Source: Pelagibacteraceae bacterium AG-325-J13 (GTDB lineage: Bacteria; Pseudomonadota; Alphaproteobacteria; Pelagibacterales; Pelagibacteraceae). Taken from it: 64,000 nt of DNA. Below are positions 44,041 to 54,229 of this stretch, piece by piece; position 1 is the first letter of the stretch, and every line of letters begins with the position of its first letter. Below the pieces are notes generated by a model. The model did no database searches and was not told where the DNA came from. It saw nothing but the letters and a program-made list of their open reading frames with translations. Position numbers and translations under genes: made by a program. The stretch covers positions 55,001 through 119,000 of the forward strand of contig QBYL01000002.1 in NCBI GenBank assembly GCA_003282835.1. The letters are read 5' to 3'.

Positions 44041-44772
44041 ATGGCAGGTCATTCTCACTGGGCTGGAATAAAACATAAAAAAGGTCGTGCTGATAAAGAA
44101 AGATCAAAAATATTTTCAAAACTATCAAGGGAAATAACCGTAGCAGCAAAACTAGGAGACAAAGATCCTGACATGAATCCTAGATTGAGAACAGCAATAC
44201 AAGCCGCAAAACAGGCAAACATGCCCAAAGATAACATTTTAAGAGCTATTAATAAGTCAGAATTGAGTGATGAAAAAAATTATGAGAATTTAAGATATGA
44301 GGGATTTGGGCCTTATAATGTTGCTCTTATTATTGAAACTTTAACTGATAACAAAAATAGATCTGCCTCAAGTATTAGAACCGTTTTACAAAAAAATGGG
44401 GGCAGACTTGGTGAAACAGGATCAACATCACATCTGTTTAATGAGCACGGCATAATACATGTTAACAAAAAAAATATGAATGAAGACCAAATATTTGAAA
44501 TTGCAACTAATTCTGGAGCATTAGACTGTTTAAGTTTTGATAGTTACCACGAGATTATTGCAAAAAAAGAGGATTTTTATAAAATTAAAAGTAAAGTTGA
44601 AAACAAAATAGTTGATTTAATGTACTCAGGTATAGAATGGAGGCCTTCAATTTTTTTAAATTTAGAGGGTGAAAAGAAAGAAAAAATTTTTGAATTATTG
44701 AATTTATTAGATGAATTAGAAGATGTGCAAAAAGTTTATGCTAATATTAACTTAGAAAAAAATAACATATGA
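44041..44772 (+). CDS. yebC: YebC/PmpR-family protein
   Basis: 243 residues starting MAGHSHWAGIKHKKGRADKER, with YEGFGPYNVALIIETLTDNKNR and the C-terminal YSGIEWRPS region. Full length for the family. Annotated as transcriptional regulators; recent work on the family links it to relief of ribosome stalling. Overlaps ruvC by 4 bases, the standard neighbour. Confidence 0.96.
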   Translation: MAGHSHWAGIKHKKGRADKERSKIFSKLSREITVAAKLGDKDPDMNPRLRTAIQAAKQANMPKDNILRAINKSELSDEKNYENLRYEGFGPYNVALIIETLTDNKNRSASSIRTVLQKNGGRLGETGSTSHLFNEHGIIHVNKKNMNEDQIFEIATNSGALDCLSFDSYHEIIAKKEDFYKIKSKVENKIVDLMYSGIEWRPSIFLNLEGEKKEKIFELLNLLDELEDVQKVYANINLEKNNI

Positions 44773-45257
44773 AAATCATAGGAATTGATCCAGGATTGAG
44801 TGGAGCAATAGCTGTACTTAAGAATAATAAGGTACTGAATATAATGGATATGCCTGTTATGTCCGAAGGAAAAAAAAATAAAAGACAATTAAATAGCGCA
44901 TTACTTGTAAGATTAATTAAAGAAAACATAATTGAAGGCGAAGAAGTCTCAGTAGTTGTTGAACAGGTAAATGCAATGCCTGGGCAAGGAGTAACAAGTA
45001 TGTTCAATTTTGGTCAAACTTTTGGAGCTATTAAAGGGATTTGTGCAGCTTTAGAGCTTCCAATATTCTTTGTTAGGCCATCTAAATGGAAAAAACATTT
45101 TGAATTAATCAACTCATCTAAAGACTCTAGCAGAACAAAAGCAATCGAAATGTACCCTACATTATCAAAAGAGTTGGGTAAAAAAAAAGACGTAAATAAA
45201 TCAGATGCCATCTTGATAGCTAGATTTTACAGCGAGACTAGATTGTTAGATAAATAA
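44769..45257 (+). CDS. ruvC: RuvC-like Holliday junction resolvase, divergent
   Basis: 162 residues, RNase H fold. Acidic site: D7-like in GIDPGLSG, Glu in VVVEQVNAM, Asp in NKSDAILIARF. SMFNFGQTFGAIKGICAALELP and RPSKWKKHF resemble the RuvC variants of phages and organelles (MOC1-like) more than canonical RuvC. Position after yebC is that of ruvC, but ruvA, ruvB and ybgC, which usually come next before tolQ, are missing here. Confidence 0.78.
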   Translation: MKIIGIDPGLSGAIAVLKNNKVLNIMDMPVMSEGKKNKRQLNSALLVRLIKENIIEGEEVSVVVEQVNAMPGQGVTSMFNFGQTFGAIKGICAALELPIFFVRPSKWKKHFELINSSKDSSRTKAIEMYPTLSKELGKKKDVNKSDAILIARFYSETRLLDK

Positions 45258-45334
45258 GGTAAATATAAATAATTTGATCATATTAACTAGAAAAGCGCCA
45301 AATTCATGACACATTCTAAAAGTAATCAACCATA

Positions 45335-46015
45335 ATGGAACAAGAAATTGCAACTCAAGTTGTTGGACTAGGCGGTAGTTCAGATTTTTCTCTATGGAAA
45401 CTTTTTTTAAGAGCAGATTTTGTTGTAAAATTTGTAATAATTCTTCTTATTGCAAGCTCAATTTTTTCTTGGGCGTTAATTTTTGATAAATTCAAACTAT
45501 TTAAAAGTATTAATGCATCAACAGAGGACTTTGAAAAAAAGTTTTGGAAAGCTAAGTCAGCAGAAAATTTTAACAATAATCTGCCTGCAAATTCTAAAGA
45601 TCCCGCAACGATAATTTTTAAAACTGCGATGACCGAGTTAATGAAAACTAAAAGACAATCATCTGCTGTTCAAGCCGCAAGAGTTGAAAGAATATTAGAA
45701 ATAGCAACTGATACAGAAATTAAAAAAATTGAAAAAAATTTTACTTTTTTAGCAACTATTGGTTCTACCGCTCCATTTATTGGTTTGTTCGGTACAGTAT
45801 GGGGAATAATGAATTCTTTCCAATCAATTGCAATTTCAAGAAATACAAGTTTGGCGATCGTTGCACCTGGAATTGCAGAAGCACTATTTGCAACAGCTTT
45901 AGGGTTATTAGCAGCCATTCCAGCTGTTGTCGCATATAATAAGTTTAATAGTGACTCAAAAAGATATATTTCTAAAATTGACAATTTTTCAAAAAGATTT
46001 TTATCAATAATTTAA
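45335..46015 (+). CDS. tolQ: Tol-Pal proton channel protein TolQ
   Basis: 226 residues with three membrane helices (about 28-50, 135-157, 170-195). IGSTAPFIGLFGTVWGIMNSF is the ExbB/TolQ signature and GIAEALFATALGLLAAIPAV the third helix. With TolR it forms the proton-driven motor that energises TolA during cell division. First gene of the tol operon. Confidence 0.95.
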   Translation: MEQEIATQVVGLGGSSDFSLWKLFLRADFVVKFVIILLIASSIFSWALIFDKFKLFKSINASTEDFEKKFWKAKSAENFNNNLPANSKDPATIIFKTAMTELMKTKRQSSAVQAARVERILEIATDTEIKKIEKNFTFLATIGSTAPFIGLFGTVWGIMNSFQSIAISRNTSLAIVAPGIAEALFATALGLLAAIPAVVAYNKFNSDSKRYISKIDNFSKRFLSII

Positions 46016-46016
46016 A

Positions 46017-46430
46017 ATGGCTTTCAAATTTAATCGCTCTAGAAACGAACCAATGAGTGAAATTAATGTAACTCCATTTGTTGATGTAATGTTAGTTTTG
46101 TTGATTATATTTATGGTGACAGCTCCTTTATTAACTGTAGGAGTTCAAGTTGATTTACCTGAGTCAGCAGCAGACTCCTTACCAGATGATCAAGAGCCAT
46201 TAACTATATCAATTAATTCTAAAGGTGAAATTTATATACAAGAAATTAAAGTTGGTTATGAAAAAATTATTCCAAAACTATTAGCCATTGCAAAAAATAG
46301 AACTGATACAAGAATTTATGTTAGAGGAGATAAAACAATTAATTATGGAAGAGTTCTAGAAGTTATGGGTACATTATCTGGTGCTGGATTTTCTAAAGTA
46401 GCACTTATTTCTGAACCTTACAAAAATTAG
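46017..46430 (+). CDS. tolR: Tol-Pal motor protein TolR
   Basis: 137 residues. Single N-terminal membrane helix with the functional Asp in INVTPFVDVMLVLLIIFMVT, then a periplasmic domain ending with YGRVLEVMGTLSGAGFSKVALIS. Starts 1 base after tolQ. Confidence 0.96.
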   Translation: MAFKFNRSRNEPMSEINVTPFVDVMLVLLIIFMVTAPLLTVGVQVDLPESAADSLPDDQEPLTISINSKGEIYIQEIKVGYEKIIPKLLAIAKNRTDTRIYVRGDKTINYGRVLEVMGTLSGAGFSKVALISEPYKN

Positions 46431-46437
46431 ATGAAAA

Positions 46438-47244
46438 ATGACAAAAAGTTTAATTTATTCTATTATATTTCACTCTCTCATGATCTTGCTGACTGTGTTG
46501 AGTCTTCCTTTTATGACTAGAGAGCCAATTGATTTGCCTCCAATAGTTTCAGTCGAGTTAATCCAAATCTCTGATAAAACTAATATACCTTTTGCTCCAA
46601 AAGCGAGAAAAATTATTGAGGAGACTAAAAAAAAGGAGGAGAGAGTAGTTTCTGAACAAGCTCCACCCGCAGCTAAAGCAAAGGAAAAACCTGATAGAAT
46701 ACCTTTACCTGACGATAAAAAAGAGAAAAAACAAATTGTTAAAAAAAAACAAAATCCCGAAGAAGTAATCCCACAAATAAGACAATCATCAGAGTTTGAA
46801 AAAAAAGAGATAATTGACACTAATCAGATAGCAGCTTTGATTGATAAAGCTAAAGAGGTAGAGGCAGTAAAAAAAAATAAAACTGATAAATTAACTCAAA
46901 GTAGTGTAAAAAATTCTTTTGCTAGTGGCTTAACATTATCTCAAGAAGATGCCTTAAAAGCACAGATCTTTGGTTGCTGGAGTGTTCCTTTAGGTTTACC
47001 TTTTGACGATGATTTGTTAGTAAGAATTAAATTGAAATTAAAAAAAGATGGCACGATCATGAAATCTGAAATATTAGATCACCAAAGAATGAATAAACCA
47101 GGACAAAAGTTTTATAAAGTTTTAGCAGAGAGTGCTTTAAGGGCAGTAAGGTTATGCCAACCGCTAAAAGTTCCACCGACAGGATATGAAAAATGGAAAG
47201 ACCTACAATTAAATTTCAACCCTACAGAAATGCTCAAGGGATAG
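46438..47244 (+). CDS. tolA: TolA-like envelope-spanning protein
   Basis: 268 residues: one N-terminal membrane helix (about 5-25), a long charged Lys/Glu/Pro-rich middle (40-160), and a C-terminal globular domain with [29 protein letters not shown] typical of TolA/TonB C-domains. Links inner-membrane TolQR to Pal and TolB. The middle is shorter than in E. coli TolA (421 residues). Confidence 0.92.
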   Translation: MTKSLIYSIIFHSLMILLTVLSLPFMTREPIDLPPIVSVELIQISDKTNIPFAPKARKIIEETKKKEERVVSEQAPPAAKAKEKPDRIPLPDDKKEKKQIVKKKQNPEEVIPQIRQSSEFEKKEIIDTNQIAALIDKAKEVEAVKKNKTDKLTQSSVKNSFASGLTLSQEDALKAQIFGCWSVPLGLPFDDDLLVRIKLKLKKDGTIMKSEILDHQRMNKPGQKFYKVLAESALRAVRLCQPLKVPPTGYEKWKDLQLNFNPTEMLKG

Positions 47245-47245
47245 T

Positions 47246-48583
47246 ATGAAAAGAATATCTTTTTTTTTAATTATATTTTTCCTTTATACCAAAAGTACAT
47301 ATGCGTTAATAGAGATAGATATTACTAGAGGTAACTTAGATCCTCTGCCTATCGCAGTTTCACCGTTACATGTGGATGTTAAGTCAGAGACTCATAAGGA
47401 TATGAATATTAAGGAATTAGGGAGTGAGATATCTAAAATAATAGAAAAAAATTTTAAAAATACAGGTTTATTTAATCCTCTTAAAAAAGAAGCATTTGTC
47501 CAAAAACCAGATATTGCTCATCTCAAACCGAGATTTGAAGATTGGAGATTAATTAAAGCACAAGCTCTGGTGACTGGCAAACTCTTGGTAAAAGATGAAA
47601 AATTAAAAGTTGAATTTAGATTGTGGGATTTAACTGCAGCTAAAGAAATGACTGCGTTAGCGTTCACAACCACACCATCAAATTGGAGAAGGGTGGCTCA
47701 TATCATTTCTGACAAAATATATGAGCGTTTAACTGGTGAAGAAGGGTACTTTGATACCAGAATTATTTATGTATCAGAAAGCGGTCCTAAAAATGAAAGA
47801 ATTAAAAAACTAGCTATTATGGATCAAGATGGGGCTAGCACAAAATACCTGACTTTAGGAAACGAGCTTGTTTTAACACCAAGATTTAACCCCACAAACC
47901 AAATGGTAACTTATCTTTCTTATTTTAGAAATATGCCTAGAGTTTACTTACTTGATATTGAAACCGGCATGCAAGAAGTTGTTGGTAATTTTCCTGGAAT
48001 GACCTTTGCGCCTAGGTTCTCTCCGGATGGGAAAAAAATTATAATGAGTTTTGCAGAGGATGGTAATTCGGATATTTATACGATGGATTTAGAGACACGA
48101 GTCGTAGAGAGAATTACTAATCATTCTTCAATTGATACTTCACCTTCATTTTCTCCTGATGGTAAATTTATATGCTTTAACTCTGATCGTAGTGGTTTGC
48201 AGCAAATTTATGTTATGAGAAGTGATGGTAGCGACGTTAAAAGAATCACTTTTGGAAAGGGTATATATGGAACACCAGTTTGGTCTCCTAGAGGTGACCT
48301 TATTGCTTTTACAAAAGTTCGAAAAGGGAGATTTTATATTGGAGTGATGCGAACAGACGGTTCAGGAGAAAGATTATTGACAGAAAATTTTTATCAAGAG
48401 GCCCCTTCGTGGTCACCTAATGGTAGAGTTCTTGTATTCTACAGAGAGACTAAATCTGGTTCTAAGGGAGAGGGTTTTTCAGCTTCGCTTTGGTCAATAG
48501 ATATAACAGGTTATAATGAGAGAAAACTAACAACAAAAACAGATGCCTCCGACCCATCTTGGTCCTCATTACTATCAAAGTGA
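47246..48583 (+). CDS. tolB: Tol-Pal periplasmic protein TolB
   Basis: 445 residues with a signal peptide (1-20, [16 protein letters not shown]). An N-terminal domain is followed by a WD40-like beta propeller with repeated [34 protein letters not shown] and [10 protein letters not shown] blades. Binds Pal in the periplasm. Starts 1 base after tolA. Confidence 0.97.
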   Translation: MKRISFFLIIFFLYTKSTYALIEIDITRGNLDPLPIAVSPLHVDVKSETHKDMNIKELGSEISKIIEKNFKNTGLFNPLKKEAFVQKPDIAHLKPRFEDWRLIKAQALVTGKLLVKDEKLKVEFRLWDLTAAKEMTALAFTTTPSNWRRVAHIISDKIYERLTGEEGYFDTRIIYVSESGPKNERIKKLAIMDQDGASTKYLTLGNELVLTPRFNPTNQMVTYLSYFRNMPRVYLLDIETGMQEVVGNFPGMTFAPRFSPDGKKIIMSFAEDGNSDIYTMDLETRVVERITNHSSIDTSPSFSPDGKFICFNSDRSGLQQIYVMRSDGSDVKRITFGKGIYGTPVWSPRGDLIAFTKVRKGRFYIGVMRTDGSGERLLTENFYQEAPSWSPNGRVLVFYRETKSGSKGEGFSASLWSIDITGYNERKLTTKTDASDPSWSSLLSK

Positions 48584-48660
48584 GGGTATTTTTAATGTAA
48601 ATTAAGCTTGAATAATCTTTAATAATTTGAAATATTTCAACAATAAACCCAGGGGAAAAA

Positions 48661-49134
48661 ATGACATTTAACACGAATTTAAAAAATATACTTTTGGTAG
48701 TTTTTACTACATTGATTTTAAGTGCTTGTTCTACAGCAAAAAAATCAAATTTGGATGGCGATGTATATACCGGAAAAGAAACGGTAAAATACCTAGCTTC
48801 GGGTGTTCCAGATAGAGTATTTTTTGCGACAAACAAATCTTCTTTAACAACTGCATCGAGAGCGACTCTTAGAAAACAAGCTAAATTTCTAAGAAAAAAT
48901 AAAAAACTTAATGTTACAATTGAAGGTCACGCTGATGAGAGAGGTACGAGAGAATATAACTTAGCTTTAGGTGAGCGAAGAGCGAATGCTGCTAAAGACT
49001 ACCTGATGACTTATGGTATCTCTGGCAAGAGAATTTCTGTAATTAGTTATGGAAAAGAAAAGCCAGTTAATCCAGCATCAACTCCTTTAGCTTGGTCTCA
49101 AAACAGAAGATCAGTTACTGTAAAAGTAAATTAA
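48661..49134 (+). CDS. pal: peptidoglycan-associated lipoprotein Pal
   Basis: 157 residues. Lipoprotein signal peptide with lipobox LSAC, Cys23 lipidated; OmpA-like domain with TIEGHADERGTREYNLALGERRA binding meso-DAP, closing SQNRRSVTVKV. AGGGG-type ribosome site (ccaggggaaaaa) in front of the ATG, strong for this genome. A perfect terminator hairpin follows. Confidence 0.97.
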   Translation: MTFNTNLKNILLVVFTTLILSACSTAKKSNLDGDVYTGKETVKYLASGVPDRVFFATNKSSLTTASRATLRKQAKFLRKNKKLNVTIEGHADERGTREYNLALGERRANAAKDYLMTYGISGKRISVISYGKEKPVNPASTPLAWSQNRRSVTVKVN

Positions 49135-49153
49135 TACTTTAAATAAAGATTTA

Positions 49154-49191
49154 GACCCTTTAATAATTGATTATTAAAGGGTCTTTTTTTT
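49154..49191 (+). terminator. rho-independent terminator after pal
   Basis: GACCCTTTAATAA, loop TTGA, TTATTAAAGGGTC: a perfect 13-base stem, then eight T. It lies 19 bases after the pal stop and divides tolQRAB-pal from cpoB. The clearest intrinsic terminator in the window. Confidence 0.92.
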
Positions 49192-49218
49192 GCCATTTTG
49201 TCTATTTAAAGATTCATA

Positions 49219-50175
49219 ATGGATATGATTAATAAAAAATTCATTTTTTACTTATCGATTTTACTAATAAATTTGAATGTATCACTTCATGCAGAGGAAG
49301 ATGAAATTTTAATACAGAGCTTGTCTGATCAAATTAAAGCTTTAAATTATGATATTAAAACATTAGAAAAAGCAGTGTACCAAAAATCAGATATTTCTTC
49401 TACATCAAGCCCAAGTCAATCTGACGGTTTAAGCGAAGATATCTTAACAAAACATCTTCTTAAATTAAGTGAGATTGAAGATCAATTCAGAGAATTAACA
49501 AATAAATTTGAAGAAGTAAATTTTAAATTAGATAAATTATCAACACGAGTTACAAAAATTCAATCAGATACTCAATTGAGATTTTCTGATCTCGAAAATA
49601 CTGATGCTCCAAAAAATTTAACATCAAAGAAACAATTACCTGGATCTAGCAAACCAGCAGATTTTGGTGCGAACCCAGGTTATACTGTTTCTAATTTACC
49701 AGACAAACAAGAAACAAATTCTATTGCCAGTGCTCAAACTGTAATTACTGAAGAACCTGAAGCTAAAGAGTCATTACTACCAGATAAACCACCTAAAGAA
49801 CAATATGAGTTTGCGGTTAGTTTTATGAAAGTGGGAGACTATGAAACTGCTGAATTTGCTTTACAGGAATTTATTCAAAAAAATAAAGATCATGATTTAG
49901 CGGGTAACGCTCAGTTTTGGTATGGAGAAACATTTAGAATAAGACAACTTTATTCTGATGCAGCTACAGCATATTTAGACGGTTATCAAAATTATCCAAA
50001 AAGCAAAAAAGCTCCAGACAATCTTTTGAAATTAGGTATTACAATGGTTCAATTAGGTGAAAAAGATCAGGGTTGTAAAATGATTTCTGGCGTGAAAAAA
50101 GAATATCCAAAAGCTAGCAAGTCTGTGTTACAAAAAGCTCAATATGAGCAAAAAAAATTCAAATGTAATTCTTAA
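49219..50175 (+). CDS. cpoB: cell division coordinator CpoB (YbgF)
   Basis: 318 residues. Signal peptide 1-26 (ending LHAEEDE), a coiled coil at about 28-120, a Pro/Ser linker, and TPR repeats from about 195 (YEFAVSFMKVGDYETAEFALQEFI, AQFWYGETF). Coordinates Tol-Pal with peptidoglycan synthesis. Its 3' end overlaps tilS by 32 bases. Confidence 0.92.
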   Translation: MDMINKKFIFYLSILLINLNVSLHAEEDEILIQSLSDQIKALNYDIKTLEKAVYQKSDISSTSSPSQSDGLSEDILTKHLLKLSEIEDQFRELTNKFEEVNFKLDKLSTRVTKIQSDTQLRFSDLENTDAPKNLTSKKQLPGSSKPADFGANPGYTVSNLPDKQETNSIASAQTVITEEPEAKESLLPDKPPKEQYEFAVSFMKVGDYETAEFALQEFIQKNKDHDLAGNAQFWYGETFRIRQLYSDAATAYLDGYQNYPKSKKAPDNLLKLGITMVQLGEKDQGCKMISGVKKEYPKASKSVLQKAQYEQKKFKCNS

Positions 50176-51184
50176 GAATAACTTTGAAAATTATGAAGAA
50201 TTATCAAAAATCTATTCGTCATTTTCTAAAAAATTAAAATCTTTAAAAAAGAAAACTTTTTTAGTAGCATTATCTGGTGGTCCAGATAGTTTAGCATTAA
50301 CAGCTCTAGCTAAGTCTTATAGTTACAATAATAAATGTAAAATCTATTTTGTTTTAATCGACCATAACTTAAGAAAAAATTCTTCAAAAGAAGCTCACTC
50401 AGTAAAAAAATTATTAAAAAAAAAACATGTAAGTTTAAATATTATCAAAAATAAAAAAACTATAGAAAAAAACATACAAAGTGAAGCTAGAAAAATTAGA
50501 TATGATTTTTTGACCTCGTTTTGTAAAAAGAAAAAAATTAAAGTTATTCTAACAGCTCATAATTTTGAGGATCAAGTTGAAACATTTTTTATTAGATTAT
50601 CAAGGGGGAGTGGTTTGCATGGACTTTCCTCCATGAAAGAAATAAATACTATTACAAAAAAGATAGTTTTAGTGAGACCTTTACTAGAAACAAAAAAAAC
50701 ACAATTAAAAAAAATAGCTAGATTAATATTTGGTAAATTTTATAAAGATCCAACTAATACTGATAGAAAGTATCTTAGAACGAGAATAAGAAGTTTAAAA
50801 AATTCACTTGAATCAAGCGGACTAAATTATGATAGAATATTTCAATCAATTAATAACTTAGCTTCAAGCAGAGATACTTTAGATTTATTTTTTAATAAAA
50901 TTTATTTAAAGATAGTAAATTTGAATAAAAAAGGAGTATTTATCAATTTTAAAGAATACAATAAGTTAAATCAAGAAATGAAATTTAGAATTATGAAAAG
51001 ATCTATACAAGATTTTACTAACTCGTATTACTCTGCTCGTTCAAAAAAGATACTTAATTTAATGCAACAAATTGAGAATAATGACAAAGTGCAACACTTT
51101 TTAAGTGGATGTGTAATATTTAGAGAAAAGAATCAGTTAATTTTAAAAAAACAGAATAAAAGTATAAAATTTAATAAAAACTGA
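50144..51184 (+). CDS. tilS: tRNA(Ile)-lysidine synthetase
   Basis: 346 residues. PP-loop VALSGGPDSLAL (44-49 core), IDHNLRKNSSKEA, EARKIRYDFL and TAHNFEDQVETFFIRLSRGSG are TilS hallmarks. It modifies C34 of tRNA-Ile(CAT) so that it reads AUA. Start overlaps cpoB; no later in-frame ATG preserves the core. Followed by ftsH, the conserved order. Confidence 0.94.
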   Translation: MSKKNSNVILKNNFENYEELSKIYSSFSKKLKSLKKKTFLVALSGGPDSLALTALAKSYSYNNKCKIYFVLIDHNLRKNSSKEAHSVKKLLKKKHVSLNIIKNKKTIEKNIQSEARKIRYDFLTSFCKKKKIKVILTAHNFEDQVETFFIRLSRGSGLHGLSSMKEINTITKKIVLVRPLLETKKTQLKKIARLIFGKFYKDPTNTDRKYLRTRIRSLKNSLESSGLNYDRIFQSINNLASSRDTLDLFFNKIYLKIVNLNKKGVFINFKEYNKLNQEMKFRIMKRSIQDFTNSYYSARSKKILNLMQQIENNDKVQHFLSGCVIFREKNQLILKKQNKSIKFNKN

Positions 51185-51198
51185 CATATTTTGTCTTA

Positions 51199-51228
51199 TT
51201 TACAACTTAATTTAAATTAGAATATACT
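51199..51228 (+). promoter_or_regulatory. probable sigma-70 promoter of ftsH
   Basis: TTTACA (51199-51204), an 18-base spacer, TATACT (51223-51228), then about 33 bases to the ftsH ATG. It lies in the only sizeable gap of this region. Moderate match in AT-rich DNA; no obvious sigma-32 site seen. Confidence 0.45.
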
Positions 51229-51261
51229 TGTTTATTATTAATTAATGCTTATTTAGACAAT

Positions 51262-53157
51262 ATGAATTTAAAGAATCTTATAATGTGGGCAATTATAGTT
51301 TTACTTTCAGTAGGACTATTTAACATGTTTCAAGACCCAAAAAAGATAAATGCTGAAAAAAACAATCTTCCTTTCTCAGAATTCTTAAATGAAGTAGACT
51401 CTGGAAGGGTTGTTGAAGTTAAAATCCAAGGAAATAATATTTCTGGTATTTTATCAGACGGTAAATCTTTTAATACCTATTCTCCAAATTATCCTGAGCT
51501 AGTAGATAAATTAAACTCAAACGAAGTGAGCATTATAGCTTCACCAACTGAAGATAAAATGCCATCCTTACTAGGTATTTTATTATCATGGTTTCCAATG
51601 TTGTTGCTTATTGGTGTTTGGATATTTTTTATGCGTCAAATGCAGGGAGGTAAAGGTGGCGCAATGGGATTTGGAAGATCTAAAGCAAAATTATTAAATG
51701 AAGCGCAAGGAAAAGTTACTTTTAACGATGTTGCGGGCGTAGAAGAAGCAAAAGAGGAAGTTGAAGAAATTGTAGAATTTTTAAAAGACCCAAAAAAATT
51801 TAGTAGGCTTGGTGGTAAAATACCTAAAGGTGCATTATTAATTGGTCCACCAGGTACAGGAAAAACTTTATTGGCAAAAGCTATTGCAGGCGAAGCCAAT
51901 GTTCCATTTTTTTCAATATCGGGATCAGACTTTGTTGAAATGTTTGTTGGCGTAGGTGCTTCAAGAGTTAGAGATATGTTTGAACAAGGTAAAAAGCATT
52001 CACCTTGTATTATTTTTATTGATGAGATTGATGCAGTCGGAAGAAGCAGAGGTGCAGGTTTAGGTGGAGGTAATGATGAAAGAGAACAAACGCTTAACCA
52101 ACTTTTAGTTGAAATGGATGGTTTTGATACAAATGAAGGTATTATTTTAATTGCAGCAACTAATAGACCTGATGTTTTAGATCCTGCATTGTTAAGACCA
52201 GGAAGGTTTGATAGACAAGTAGTAGTAGGAAACCCAGACATTATTGGCAGGGAAGCGATTTTAAAAGTGCACGTTAAGAAAATTAGCACTGGTCCAGATG
52301 TAAAATTGAGAACTATTGCCAGGGGAACACCTGGTTTTTCTGGAGCTGACCTAGCAAATTTAATTAATGAGTCAGCATTATTAGCTGCTAGAAAAAATAA
52401 AAGAGTTGTCACAATGTCTGATATAGAAGAAGCAAAAGACAAAGTTATGATGGGTGCTGAAAGAAGATCAATGGTAATGTCAGAGGATGAGAAAAAATTA
52501 ACAGCTTATCATGAAGGCGGTCATGCAATAGTAGCATTAAACGAAAAAGCATCAGATCCTATTCATAAAGCAACTATTATACCTAGGGGAAGAGCATTAG
52601 GAATGGTGATGAGACTGCCTGAGAGAGATCAACTTTCAGTAACTAGAGAAAAAATGCATTCTGATATAGCGGTGGCTATGGGCGGAAGAATAGCTGAAGA
52701 AATAATTTTTGGACATGATAAAGTTACTTCTGGGGCCTCATCTGATATCGACATGGTAACAAAAATGGCAAAAAATATGGTAACGAAATATGGAATGAGC
52801 AAAGAATTAGGTACCATAGCATATGGAGAAAACGAAGAAGAAGTATTTTTAGGCAGATCAGTTACAAAACAACAAAACATGTCAGAAGAAACCGCCAAAA
52901 AGGTTGATGCTGAAGTAAAAAAAATTGTAGACAAAGGTTATGAGAGAGCAAGAAAAGTTTTAACTGAAAAAATTGATGATTTACATAAAATTGCTAAAGC
53001 TCTTTTGGTTTACGAAACTCTATCCGGAGATGAAATTAGAGATTTAATCTTAAAAGATATCAAACCAACAAGATCTTTCAAAGAAGAGGATGAAAATGAT
53101 GGAAAATCTTCCTCAGCACTCGGTTCGCTAGGTTTAAAGCCAAAACCTGCATTATAA
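51262..53157 (+). CDS. ftsH: ATP-dependent zinc metalloprotease FtsH
   Basis: 631 residues. Two membrane helices (5-22, 103-124) flank a periplasmic domain. AAA module: Walker A GPPGTGKT (195-202), Walker [12 protein letters not shown], second region of homology [21 protein letters not shown]. Zinc protease motif HEGGH. Membrane quality-control protease, also controls sigma-32 in many bacteria. Full length. Confidence 0.98.
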   Translation: MNLKNLIMWAIIVLLSVGLFNMFQDPKKINAEKNNLPFSEFLNEVDSGRVVEVKIQGNNISGILSDGKSFNTYSPNYPELVDKLNSNEVSIIASPTEDKMPSLLGILLSWFPMLLLIGVWIFFMRQMQGGKGGAMGFGRSKAKLLNEAQGKVTFNDVAGVEEAKEEVEEIVEFLKDPKKFSRLGGKIPKGALLIGPPGTGKTLLAKAIAGEANVPFFSISGSDFVEMFVGVGASRVRDMFEQGKKHSPCIIFIDEIDAVGRSRGAGLGGGNDEREQTLNQLLVEMDGFDTNEGIILIAATNRPDVLDPALLRPGRFDRQVVVGNPDIIGREAILKVHVKKISTGPDVKLRTIARGTPGFSGADLANLINESALLAARKNKRVVTMSDIEEAKDKVMMGAERRSMVMSEDEKKLTAYHEGGHAIVALNEKASDPIHKATIIPRGRALGMVMRLPERDQLSVTREKMHSDIAVAMGGRIAEEIIFGHDKVTSGASSDIDMVTKMAKNMVTKYGMSKELGTIAYGENEEEVFLGRSVTKQQNMSEETAKKVDAEVKKIVDKGYERARKVLTEKIDDLHKIAKALLVYETLSGDEIRDLILKDIKPTRSFKEEDENDGKSSSALGSLGLKPKPAL

Positions 53158-53164
53158 TCTAAAC

Positions 53165-54223
53165 ATGATAAAATATTACACTAGAGCGTGTAATTTTCAT
53201 TATGGCAAATACTCAAAATTTTTAATCAATAAAAAATTAGCCCTTCCACTGTGTGGTAATAAACATATATCATTTGATAAAATAGAAATAATCACAAGAA
53301 AAAAAAATAAAATTTCATCAAAATTTATAAATTTAAAAGATATTAAAAATTTAAAAAAAGCAGAAAAGAAAAAAATTACGTTAGATCTTAATAAGATTAC
53401 ATCAAAAAGAAGAAATTTTTTAAAAAATATTAATTTTAGTAAACCGTCTATAATGGGAATTTTAAATTTAACTCCTGATAGTTTTTCTGATGGTGGTGTT
53501 TTTAATAACTATAAAAAAGCAAACAAACATGTAATTGATATGGTAAAATATGGTGCAAAAATTATCGATGTAGGAGGTGAGTCAACTAGACCTGGATCAC
53601 AAACGATTTCAGAAAAAGAAGAATGGAGACGAGTAGAAAAAATAATTAAAAGTGTAAAAAATAAATATAAGAATATTTGTTTTTCTATTGACACACGTAA
53701 ATCTGAAATAATGACAAAATCGATTAAATATGGAGTTTCATTAGTAAATGATGTATCTGGGTTTGAATACGACAAAAGCTCTTTATTAAAATTAAGAAAA
53801 TACGATATTCCTAAAGTCTTACATCATATGCAAGGAACACCCAATACAATGCAGATAAAACCAAAATATAAACATGTGTTATTGGATATATATGATTTTT
53901 TTGAGAGGGGTATTTCACAAATTGATAATAAAAAAATTGTGTTAGATCCTGGAATTGGCTTTGGAAAAAATTTGAAACATAATTTGACTTTAATATCAAA
54001 CATTTCTCTGTTTCATAGTCTTGGGTTTCCTATTTTGATTGGAACATCTAGAAAAAGGTTTATCAATCAAATTTCTGGAATAAATGATAGTAAAAAAAGG
54101 ATCGGAGGAACAGTTGCATCTGTTTTATTTTTGTTATCGCAAGGTATTCAAATTTTTAGAGTACATGACGTGAATGAGATAAAACAATCTATGCTAGTAT
54201 TTGAAAGAATACTATCTAATTAA
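53165..54223 (+). CDS. folP: dihydropteroate synthase
   Basis: 352 residues. The catalytic barrel begins near residue 95: IMGILNLTPDSFSDGGVF, DVGGESTRPGS, FSIDTRKSEI, LVNDVSGFEYD, LDPGIGFGKN and IGTSRKRFI. The first ~90 residues are an extra Lys-rich segment absent from the E. coli enzyme (282 residues). It joins p-aminobenzoate to the pterin in folate synthesis. 7 bases after ftsH. Confidence 0.94.
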   Translation: MIKYYTRACNFHYGKYSKFLINKKLALPLCGNKHISFDKIEIITRKKNKISSKFINLKDIKNLKKAEKKKITLDLNKITSKRRNFLKNINFSKPSIMGILNLTPDSFSDGGVFNNYKKANKHVIDMVKYGAKIIDVGGESTRPGSQTISEKEEWRRVEKIIKSVKNKYKNICFSIDTRKSEIMTKSIKYGVSLVNDVSGFEYDKSSLLKLRKYDIPKVLHHMQGTPNTMQIKPKYKHVLLDIYDFFERGISQIDNKKIVLDPGIGFGKNLKHNLTLISNISLFHSLGFPILIGTSRKRFINQISGINDSKKRIGGTVASVLFLLSQGIQIFRVHDVNEIKQSMLVFERILSN

Positions 54224-54229
54224 TAATAA

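Noticed and set aside
51636-52442. 268-codon minus-strand ORF inside ftsH
   Set aside because: It lies wholly antisense to the strongly conserved AAA domain, and its Ser/Pro/Leu-rich translation is what the complement of Lys/Glu/Gly-rich coding gives. A shadow.
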